A stretch of DNA of 64,000 nucleotides from Brachionus manjavacas (lineage: Eukaryota; Rotifera; Eurotatoria; Ploima; Brachionidae). This document shows positions 36,956 through 44,005 of this stretch, one piece after another (the first letter of the stretch is position 1; each line of letters begins with the position of its first letter). A program made the translations under genes and the position numbers. The notes beneath the pieces are model-generated. The model saw only the letters and a list, made by a program, of their open reading frames with translations, had not been told where the DNA came from and made no database searches. The stretch is from positions 1,004,501-1,068,500 of the forward strand of contig JAHQIY010000021.1 of NCBI GenBank assembly GCA_019054805.1, given 5' to 3'.

Positions 36956-37813
36956 ATGAAAAAAACATTAAACAGAAGCTTACTACTAATTACTGGGCAA
37001 GATGCCACAACATTTTTACAAGGTTTAGTTACTAACGATATTAATTTATTAAATAATAATAAGCAGATTATTCATACTGCAATGCTTACATCTAAGGGTA
37101 AATATGTACTAGATTTTTTTGTTATAGCCTATAATAATGGTTACTTAATAGATATTTGCAATACGCAGGTAGGCGAACTTAACAAAAAAATAAATTTTTA
37201 TAAATTAATTTCTAAAATTACAGTAACGCCAGTTACTAATTTGTTGGTTTATGTTAGTAATGTTGCAATTACCCCTAACAGTATAAGCAATGCTACGGAA
37301 GATAACGCAGAAATTATTTGCTTAGAAGACCCTAGACTAGCAGAGTTAGGTTTTAGAGTATATAGTACAGTTAATTTAGATAACAACCCCAGCATACTTA
37401 CTGCAGAACAATATAATTTACAACGCTATAAATTGGCAGTGCTACAAGGTAGCGAAATTCCGGATTTAGCTTTGCCTATAGAATATGGGTTTGATGAACT
37501 AAACGGTATTAGCTACACCAAAGGTTGCTATTTAGGGCAAGAGCTAACAAATTCGGCAAAAAACCTGCTAGCTATAAGAAAACGCCTAGTAACTTTTAAT
37601 GGTAACTTTAGCCACACAAATATTACCAAAGATATGGAAATTACCAACCAACAACAACAAAAAGTAGGCAAAGTAATACTTAGCCACAATAACATAGGCG
37701 TGGCTTTAGTTAAAATGAGCCTAGTGGTAAACCAACCCAACACCTTTTTGTGTAATAACATTAACATAACCTTGCACGTTGCCAACTATGTTAGCCATTA
37801 TACGTTAGATTAA
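36956..37813 (+). CDS. ygfZ: YgfZ/GcvT-like folate-binding protein
   Basis: 285 residues. YgfZ helps maintain certain iron-sulfur enzymes, for example MiaB, in a folate-dependent manner. The diagnostic motif K-G-C-Y-x-G-Q-E is intact (SYTKGCYLGQELTN, residues about 181-194), and the N-terminus has the usual RSLLLITGQDATTFLQGLVTNDI. The C-terminal beta-barrel part (about 205-285) is short but present. An SD-like GTAGGTG lies upstream of the ATG. Confidence 0.92.
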   Translation: MKKTLNRSLLLITGQDATTFLQGLVTNDINLLNNNKQIIHTAMLTSKGKYVLDFFVIAYNNGYLIDICNTQVGELNKKINFYKLISKITVTPVTNLLVYVSNVAITPNSISNATEDNAEIICLEDPRLAELGFRVYSTVNLDNNPSILTAEQYNLQRYKLAVLQGSEIPDLALPIEYGFDELNGISYTKGCYLGQELTNSAKNLLAIRKRLVTFNGNFSHTNITKDMEITNQQQQKVGKVILSHNNIGVALVKMSLVVNQPNTFLCNNINITLHVANYVSHYTLD

Positions 37814-37907
37814 GTTATAGCATTGTGTAATTTTAATTAGTATTGTATTTATAAATATTTTAAACTATTATTCTCATGGGCAAGGAGTAGAGGTAGATAG
37901 AATTGAT

Positions 37908-38063
37908 ATGGATATAAAAAAAGAATTACTAACAGTATTTGCTATAATAGATAGTAAAGAAGAAGGTATATTAGATAATAATAAAAAAGGTTGGTATAGG
38001 GGTTTAGGTGGAGAGTGCCAAGATAAAAAAGATGCTATTAAAACAAAAATAGATGGCAAGTAG
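37908..38063 (+). pseudogene. Short orphan ORF or gene remnant
   Basis: A 51-codon ORF beginning ATG (MDIKKELLTVFAIIDSKEEG) and ending TAG. The frame stays open upstream for about 27 more codons (including HGQGVEVDRID) with no start codon before a TAG near 37822, which suggests the 3' end of a once longer gene. It is Lys/Asp-rich and unlike its neighbours. No ribosome site is clear. It could be a decayed accessory gene; function unknown. Confidence 0.35.
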
Positions 38064-38129
38064 AATTTAATATATAATACCTAGCAATAAGTACCTAACA
38101 GTGAATACACAATAATGTGTACCTAATAA

Positions 38130-38206
38130 TGGTAGCGAAGGAGGGATTTGAACCCCCGACACAAGGATTATGATTCCTCTGCTCTAACCAACTGAGCTAC
38201 TTCGCC
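38130..38206 (-). tRNA. tRNA-Met, elongator type (anticodon CAU)
   Basis: 77 nt with encoded CCA. The acceptor GGCGAAG pairs with CTTCGCT (G-U at the first pair); the D arm is GCTCAGTTGGTTAGAGC; the anticodon loop ATCATAA gives CAU; the T arm is GGGGG-TTCAAAT-CCCTC, its last pair G-U, with the overall sequence close to alphaproteobacterial elongator tRNA-Met. It lacks the C1-A72 mismatch and the GGG/CCC anticodon stem of initiator tRNA. A lysidine-modified tRNA-Ile2 is the other possibility for CAU. Confidence 0.93.
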
Positions 38207-38234
38207 ATAATTACTGTAACGTGTTACATTATAT

Positions 38235-38263
38235 ACAATACCACAAGCTTTGTTTTTTTTCAA
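38235..38263 (-). promoter_or_regulatory. Putative promoter for tRNA-Met
   Basis: On the minus strand TTGAAA (38258-38263) and TATTGT (38235-38240) are separated by 17 bases, placing transcription start about 22 nt before the tRNA. A TATAAT slightly downstream is an alternative -10 without a partner -35. Confidence 0.45.
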
Positions 38264-38606
38264 TTAATTTTTGTTGCTTTGTGTGTTGCTTTGGCAAAAA
38301 GCTATGTAAATAAAGCCTTTTAGCTACTTAATTTTACATTGCTTTTTTGCAAATAGTTAGTTGCGGTTATATTGTAGTTTTTATAGCCTTTATAACTATG
38401 TACTATAAATACATTAGTTTTTTTACAAAACTACTTGCAATATACCACGGCTTGTTAGTAATATATTGGGCGTTTAAAGGCGTGGTGCAATATGTGTTAC
38501 TTGCATTGTAGTTTGCGTTTTATAGCGGTAGCTACAAAGCTTACAGTAGAGGTAAAGTTGTTGTAGTTTTAGGGCGTGGGGCTTAGGCAAACCACAACAA
38601 ACCTTG
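38264..38606. other. Intergenic stretch with no recognised gene
   Basis: About 340 bp between tRNA-Met and the ABC-F gene. No ORF of useful length exists on either strand. The part from about 38450 to 38600 is noticeably richer in G than the usual intergenic DNA here (for example GGGCGTTTAAAGGCGTGG and TTAGGGCGTGGGGCTTAGG) and contains short complementary stretches. I could not match it to 6S, SRP, RNase P or tmRNA by their conserved cores. Confidence 0.5.
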
Positions 38607-40418
38607 CTATTTAGATGATAGCTCTATAAATTTAGCTTCTATTTGTGCTAGTTGCTCTGCTATTTCTATTGATTTTTGTATGTTACCTTTGTTGTATTCT
38701 GTGTGGTATTGTTTGGTTAGCTCGGCTTCTTTGTTGGCTAGGCGGGTTAGCTCACGTTCGGTTGTTTTGTTTTGTGCGTGGGTGTGTTTTGGTTTTTCTA
38801 CCTTGTTTTGTGCGGTTGTGTGGCTATTAGTGGTTTGCAAATGTTGTTGATAGTTAGAATAATTACCGCTAAATTCGGTTGTGTGGGTTTGGTTAATAAT
38901 GTAAATTTTGTTAATTATGCTGTCTAAAAAATATCTATCGTGCGAAACTACCAACAACGTGCCGTTATATTTTTTTAAAGCATTTATTAAAATTTCTTTA
39001 CTTTGTAGATCTAGATGATTGGTGGGTTCGTCTAAAATTAAAAAATTGGGTTGTTGTAGGCTTAATAAAATAAAAGATAATCTGGTTTTTTCGCCTCCGC
39101 TTAAATTTTTTACTAATTTAAATACGTCTTCGTTACTAAATAAAAAATTGCCACATACGTTGCGGGCTTCTTCTTCGCCAATGTGGTAAAAATTGCTGGT
39201 AATGGTTTGTAGCACGGTTAGGTTGGGGTTTAGGTGTTCGTGCTCTTGATTTAAATAACCAACAGATACTTTGTTGCCAATTTCTACTGTACCTTGGTTT
39301 GCTTGTATTTGCTGCATAATTATTTTTAAAATAGTAGATTTACCAACGCCGTTTTTACCTATTAGTGCAACTTTTTCGTCTTTAAAAATTTTTAAGTTAA
39401 CGTTGCTAAAAATATTAACATTGTTGTATTGTTTGCTTAAATTGGTTACTTTTAAAACTTCTATAGCGCTTGGGTTTTTAATGGTAAAATTTAACGCCAT
39501 ATTTTTATTTAGCGTTAAGGGGTTTTCTAATTTGGTTAAGTTATTTAATAGATTTTGCCTACCTTTGGCTTGTTTGCTCTTTACTCCGGCTTTATATTTT
39601 AGTACAAATTGTTCTAGTTTTTCTATTTGTTTTTGTTGCTGGGTAAAGTTTTTTAGGGCTCCGGATAGGTAGATTTCTTTTTGTATTTCGTATTCGGTGT
39701 AGTCGCCTTTATAGGTGGTTAGTTGTTTGTTTTCAATTTCAAACACTTTGTTAATAATATTGTTTAAAAAATATTTATCGTGCGAAATTACAAGCAAAGC
39801 TTTAGGATAGCTTTGTAAAAATTCTTCTAGCCATTCTATAGAGCTTAGGTCTAAATGATTGGTGGGTTCGTCTAAAATTAGTAAATCGTTTTGTTGTAGC
39901 AAAAGTTTTGCTAGCATTACTTTAGTTTTTTGCCCGCCAGATAGCCCACTAATAGGCAACAACCACAATTGGCTACTTACGTTTAGTTTAGTTAAAATTT
40001 TTTTTGCTTCGGCTTCTAGGGCGTAGCCGTTGTTTTCGGCAAAAGTGCTAATTAGTTGTGCTAAATCTTGCGTTTTATTATTTTGTTGTAAAGTGTTAAT
40101 AGTGTGGTATGTATTGCCTAAGTTAAATACGTTTAGTAGTTCTTGCAGTATGGTGTGGTTAAGGTTTAAATTGCTGTATTGTGCTAAATAACCTATAGAT
40201 ATACCGCTATTTTTGGTAATATTGCCGGCTTGGTTGGTTATGGGGTTGTGGTCTATTTCTTCTTGCTGTAATAGTATTTTTATTAGGGTAGATTTACCTG
40301 CTCCGTTATTGCCTATTAAGCCTATTTTATCGGTAGCGTTAATGGTAAAGCTTATGTTGTTAAAAATTTCTTTACCGCTAAAGTTTTTAAAAATTTCTGT
40401 AGCACTAATTAAAAACAT
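38607..40418 (-). CDS. ABC-F family ATPase (Uup/YheS-like)
   Basis: A soluble protein with two ATP-binding cassettes, which act on ribosomes rather than in transport. Start chosen at ATG 40418 because AGAGGA (40422-40427) precedes it; an upstream start would overlap the lipase gene. This gives 603 residues. Domain 1: Walker A GLIGNNGAGKSTLIK, signature LSGGQKTKVMLAKLL, Walker B LLILDEPTNHLDL. Domain 2: ALIGKNGVGKSTILK, LSGGEKTRLSF, FLILDEPTNHLDL. Between them is the Lys/Gln-rich linker helix pair. The C-terminus (about 535-603) is a charged coiled coil, as in YheS/Uup. Confidence 0.92.
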   Translation of the reverse strand: MFLISATEIFKNFSGKEIFNNISFTINATDKIGLIGNNGAGKSTLIKILLQQEEIDHNPITNQAGNITKNSGISIGYLAQYSNLNLNHTILQELLNVFNLGNTYHTINTLQQNNKTQDLAQLISTFAENNGYALEAEAKKILTKLNVSSQLWLLPISGLSGGQKTKVMLAKLLLQQNDLLILDEPTNHLDLSSIEWLEEFLQSYPKALLVISHDKYFLNNIINKVFEIENKQLTTYKGDYTEYEIQKEIYLSGALKNFTQQQKQIEKLEQFVLKYKAGVKSKQAKGRQNLLNNLTKLENPLTLNKNMALNFTIKNPSAIEVLKVTNLSKQYNNVNIFSNVNLKIFKDEKVALIGKNGVGKSTILKIIMQQIQANQGTVEIGNKVSVGYLNQEHEHLNPNLTVLQTITSNFYHIGEEEARNVCGNFLFSNEDVFKLVKNLSGGEKTRLSFILLSLQQPNFLILDEPTNHLDLQSKEILINALKKYNGTLLVVSHDRYFLDSIINKIYIINQTHTTEFSGNYSNYQQHLQTTNSHTTAQNKVEKPKHTHAQNKTTERELTRLANKEAELTKQYHTEYNKGNIQKSIEIAEQLAQIEAKFIELSSK

Positions 40419-40434
40419 GTTTCCTCTGGTTTTT

Positions 40435-41166
40435 TTATTGGTTAAAAGTGTTGTTTTGTAAAAAATAAACAACACTATTGGCTATTTGTTGGCTTTTTAT
40501 TAAATAATTATGGTTGGTATTAAACTGTATATAATTATTAACATTAGGTATTTTTACACTGGTTGTGGGCACCATGCCATCGTTACTAGCGGTTAGGTAT
40601 TTTCTGGTAAAAAAGTAGTATTTGTTAGATGTACCAGCTATTAAACCAATATTGTAATTAGGTGTGCCTAAATAGGGTTGTAATTTTTGTATAGCCGTGG
40701 TGGTAAGAATATCTACCGATTTACCTAAAAAGAATTTACACCAAAATTTTACACTGCAATTATTAGCAACCAATGTGCCTTGGTTAGGAGTACCTATTAA
40801 TACCACATTGCCTAAATTACTAAAAGTATAATTGTTTAATAAACCACGCACTACTAAGCCACCCATAGAATAACCAACAAAATGCAATTTGGTATTAAGC
40901 AGGTTTTTAGATTTTAGTTCTGCGTATACGTCATCTACAATTTTAGGCAATGTATGTTGGGTAGATTTATAACCAATGTTTACAATATTGTAACCAGCTT
41001 TGTTAATGCGGTGTGCTAGTTTGTTCATACTGGCGGGGGTTCTAAATAAGCCGTGTAGCAACACTACGGTGGGTGCATTGTTGTAGTGTGTAAATGTAGT
41101 GCTAGTGCAACTATATAGCATTAACATTAGGCTTATTAGTAGCAATATTTTTGTTTTGGTAATCAT
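40435..41166 (-). CDS. Alpha/beta-hydrolase lipoprotein, lipase-like
   Basis: 243 residues from ATG 41166; a TTG four codons upstream is less likely. The N-terminus ILLLISLMLMLYSC looks like a lipoprotein signal with Cys as the lipidated residue, though Tyr at -2 is unusual. The core has VVLLHGLFRTPASM (oxyanion hole HG) and the nucleophile elbow VGYSMGGLVVRGLL, with GTPNQGTLVA after it, close to PGAP1/triacylglycerol-lipase-like families. A candidate catalytic His is in FNTNHNYLI near the C-terminus. Substrate unknown. It is 16 bp upstream of the ABC-F gene, probably in the same operon. Confidence 0.8.
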   Translation of the reverse strand: MITKTKILLLISLMLMLYSCTSTTFTHYNNAPTVVLLHGLFRTPASMNKLAHRINKAGYNIVNIGYKSTQHTLPKIVDDVYAELKSKNLLNTKLHFVGYSMGGLVVRGLLNNYTFSNLGNVVLIGTPNQGTLVANNCSVKFWCKFFLGKSVDILTTTAIQKLQPYLGTPNYNIGLIAGTSNKYYFFTRKYLTASNDGMVPTTSVKIPNVNNYIQFNTNHNYLIKSQQIANSVVYFLQNNTFNQ

Positions 41167-41317
41167 TAATTTATACAATATTTACAATAAAATAGTTAAT
41201 ATATAATTTTGGTATTATAAATTTGTGTTTATAATAAAAATATACTAGCATTTGTAACATATATATGCAATTATTATTATAATATATATTAATAAGTATT
41301 AATTAGGTGGTTTAACT

Positions 41318-42622
41318 ATGAAGCCAGATTTTAGTTTAAAAACTTTTTTACCTTTATTTTTTACGCAAATTTTAGGATCGTTAAACGATACTTTGTTTAG
41401 GCTTGCTTTAGTATTTTTAATTACATATAAGCTTACGGTTAATAGTAACAACAGTGCGGGGGATTCTGCAAGTTTAGTAACTTTAGCTGTGGTGGTTTTT
41501 ACTTTACCGTTTTTTTTATTTTCTGCAACAGCGGGCAAACTAGCAGATAAATACCCAAAACACAAAGTTATACAATACAATAAATTTAGCGAATTTATTA
41601 TTATGCTACTTGCCTTAGCCGGATTTATATTTTTTAATTTATACTTTTTGTTGTTTGTGTTGTTTTTAATGGGGGGGCAGTCTGCTTTTTTTACGCCAAT
41701 TAAGTACAGTATTTTGCCAGAACAAATACAAAAGCATAACTTATTAAAAGCCAATGGTTATTTAGAAGGCGGTAACTTTATGGCTATTTTAATAGGTACT
41801 ATGTTGGCGGGCGTTTTGGTTACTTTAAATATTAATGTAATTATTATAGGCGTTTTATTAAGTATATTTGCTTTTTTAGGGTGGCTAAGCAGTTGGTATA
41901 TTAAACCAACCAGCATACACAACAATAGCATAAAATTAAGCTTTAATATTGTTAAAACTTTGTTTAATATTGTGGTAGATACTTATAAATTTAAAAATAT
42001 TTTTTTTGCTATTGTGGCTTCTTCTTGGTTTTGGTTAGTGGGGGCTATTATTTTAAATCAATTGCCCTTTGTGGTAAAAAATCTTATTAATGGCAACGAA
42101 AACACTTTAACTTTTGTGTTTGTGTTGTTTTCGGTAGGTATTGCGGTGGGTTCGGTATTATGTAATGCGTTGCTAAAAGGTAAAATTAATATTAAATACA
42201 ACGGCTTAATAATATTTTTAATAAGTGTATTGCTAACTTATGCCGTTTATTGCGGGGTAAACTTTACTAATAATAGTAATACTTTAACTTTAAATAGCTT
42301 GTTGGTTAATGTGTATGCTTGGCAAATATTTATTAGCTTTTTTGCAATAGCCGTATTAGGCGGAATATACATTGTTCCGTTGTATGCAATTATTCAAAGC
42401 ACTGGCAACCAAAGCGTTATGGCACAAATTTTTGCTACTAATAGCGTTATTAATGCGTTGTTTGTGGCTTTAGGCAACGGTGTAGTATATGTATTGCTAA
42501 ATAACAACGTTAGTGTAGTAAATGTGTTATATTTACTAGCTACAGTAAATTTATTGTTTGCAATTTACATGGTTTTAAAAGTTAATTTAGCTTGGGTTAA
42601 TAAAACTTTGGGTAAAAGTTAA
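41318..42622 (+). CDS. MFS transporter, LplT-like
   Basis: 434 residues, twelve predicted membrane spans. The N-terminus FLPLFFTQILGSLNDTLFRLALVFLI matches the lysophospholipid transporter LplT/Aas-type MFS pattern (Q-x-L-G-x-x-N-D-x-x-F-[KR]), and GGQSAFFTPIKYSILPEQI matches the second family motif. In many bacteria this domain is fused to, or next to, an acyltransferase; here it stands alone. Likely role: taking lysophospholipid across the inner membrane for re-acylation, by inference. It runs convergent with the next gene with 5 bp between. Confidence 0.85.
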   Translation: MKPDFSLKTFLPLFFTQILGSLNDTLFRLALVFLITYKLTVNSNNSAGDSASLVTLAVVVFTLPFFLFSATAGKLADKYPKHKVIQYNKFSEFIIMLLALAGFIFFNLYFLLFVLFLMGGQSAFFTPIKYSILPEQIQKHNLLKANGYLEGGNFMAILIGTMLAGVLVTLNINVIIIGVLLSIFAFLGWLSSWYIKPTSIHNNSIKLSFNIVKTLFNIVVDTYKFKNIFFAIVASSWFWLVGAIILNQLPFVVKNLINGNENTLTFVFVLFSVGIAVGSVLCNALLKGKINIKYNGLIIFLISVLLTYAVYCGVNFTNNSNTLTLNSLLVNVYAWQIFISFFAIAVLGGIYIVPLYAIIQSTGNQSVMAQIFATNSVINALFVALGNGVVYVLLNNNVSVVNVLYLLATVNLLFAIYMVLKVNLAWVNKTLGKS

Positions 42623-42627
42623 TTATA

Positions 42628-43581
42628 CTAAGCATTTTTTATTTTTAAAGCCACAAATATTACTAATCTGGTAAAAATTAATACGTATAGTAACACACCT
42701 ATGCCTGCTTGCACTAAACCTAAGTTATGGTAAAACGAATACTCTGCAAAACCTAGGCTTTTTAAGTAATTAGAATACTTAAGCGTAGCCGTGGCAGCCA
42801 AAATTAACGGAAACGTATAAGAAGCAAATAAAGGAGAAAACTGCAATTGCACTAATTTTATTAACGATATATACACAATTATACTAGCACTAATACCCAC
42901 AATAATTAAAAAGTTGCTTAATACAAAGCTAGCATTGTTGCCGTATACCGTAAGGGTGCTTATTAATAGTAAATTAAACGGAGCCGCCAACGTACCAGTG
43001 GTTGGCATAACGGCATCTTTTAAGCTGTGTTTAAAAAAAATACTGTAAATTATTAGGGTTAATACGCTACTGGCTAGGGCGTATTCTAGGTATACAATGT
43101 AGTAAAACCATGTTGCATCTATAAAAGATTTTCCTGCCACTACCGACATTTCTAATCCAACTACCGGAATAACCCAACTAGGCACCACTTGGTCAAAATC
43201 TTTTTGGTCAAATCTATGTAATATAAACAAAGTTAACAACCATGCGTGGCCAACTACGCCAACAATCCATATATAAAATGTAATGTTTGGTAGCGTTGGC
43301 TTTAATAAGTTAGACAACAACATTAGCGCCATAGTAAATGTAGAATAAAAACTGCCAGTTACGGGGTGTCTAAGTTCGGTTATAAAAGTGCTAAAGTTTA
43401 ATGTGTTACGTATTATTACTAGGCTTAGTAATGCAATAGCAGTAAAGCTTGCCACTAAATTAAATATATTAGAAATAAAAAAGTTTTGCATTAACACCGC
43501 TAAACCTACAGTTGCTAAAGCTAAACCGCTAAAAGCAACAGGTATTGGCAGGGTTTTGGTTTTTAAAGTTTGTAATATCAT
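42628..43581 (-). CDS. TDT/SLAC1-TehA family transporter
   Basis: 317 residues with about ten hydrophobic helices. The pattern PIPVAFSGLALATVGLAVL at the start, ELRHPVTGSFYSTFTMALML after the second helix and WVIPVVGLEMSVVAG in the middle is that of the tellurite-resistance/dicarboxylate transporter family (TehA, SLAC1). Members conduct anions or C4-dicarboxylates; the substrate cannot be read from the sequence. An AAGG site lies upstream of the ATG. It is divergent from copZ (183 bp). Confidence 0.82.
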   Translation of the reverse strand: MILQTLKTKTLPIPVAFSGLALATVGLAVLMQNFFISNIFNLVASFTAIALLSLVIIRNTLNFSTFITELRHPVTGSFYSTFTMALMLLSNLLKPTLPNITFYIWIVGVVGHAWLLTLFILHRFDQKDFDQVVPSWVIPVVGLEMSVVAGKSFIDATWFYYIVYLEYALASSVLTLIIYSIFFKHSLKDAVMPTTGTLAAPFNLLLISTLTVYGNNASFVLSNFLIIVGISASIIVYISLIKLVQLQFSPLFASYTFPLILAATATLKYSNYLKSLGFAEYSFYHNLGLVQAGIGVLLYVLIFTRLVIFVALKIKNA

Positions 43582-43678
43582 TGGTAGTGCCTTGGTTTGT
43601 AATAAAGTATGCTTATTGTTGGTTGGTATTTAAAAATAATTATACCATATTTTTGTTGTTTATTTTTAAAAATAATTG

Positions 43679-43692
43679 CATTGTATACAATG
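43679..43692. promoter_or_regulatory. 14-bp perfect palindrome upstream of copZ
   Basis: CATTGTATACAATG, two bases before the -35 box of the copZ promoter. It could be a binding site for a regulator of the copper genes or of the divergent transporter. Confidence 0.35.
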
Positions 43693-43693
43693 G

Positions 43694-43723
43694 TTGCTAA
43701 ACAACTATAAAATAGTGTATAAT
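43694..43723 (+). promoter_or_regulatory. copZ-copA promoter with internal dyad
   Basis: TTGCTA (43694-43699) and TATAAT (43718-43723) are separated by 18 bases, longer than optimal. Inside the spacer is the dyad ACTAT-AAA-ATAGT (43704-43716). A dyad in a lengthened spacer is how MerR/CueR-type activators of copper genes work; no such regulator gene is in the window. Confidence 0.5.
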
Positions 43724-43764
43724 ATACTTACATAGTAAAATAAAATTACAGGAGCCCAACCCAT

Positions 43765-43965
43765 ATGCAATATAATTATAACGTAGCAGGGGCAACCTGC
43801 CAGCATTGTGTTAAGCGTATAGTTAATGCGTTAGCACAGTTTAAACAAATTACCAATGTAAATGTAAATTTAACCAGCAATACTATTACTTTTAATAGCA
43901 CTACAAATATGTTTGCCACAATAAGCCCTATATTGCAAGATTTAGGTTATACTATAAGCCAGTAA
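43765..43965 (+). CDS. copZ: Copper chaperone CopZ (HMA domain)
   Basis: 66 residues, one ferredoxin-like heavy-metal-associated domain. The metal site is the CxxC in GATCQHCVKRIVNAL (Cys12 and Cys15). AGGAG (43750-43754) precedes the ATG. It is 40 bp before copA and probably delivers Cu(I) to that pump. Confidence 0.92.
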   Translation: MQYNYNVAGATCQHCVKRIVNALAQFKQITNVNVNLTSNTITFNSTTNMFATISPILQDLGYTISQ

Positions 43966-44005
43966 CTATAATTTTTATATAAAATATAAATTTAGGAAAA
44001 AAACA

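Noticed and set aside
37814-38606. Integrated element next to tRNA-Met
   Set aside because: No integrase, no direct repeat of the tRNA 3' end was seen, and the region is under 1 kb.
41299-41754. 151-codon ORF antisense to the MFS gene
   Set aside because: It is a shadow of a transporter frame and also covers the upstream region without a start signal.
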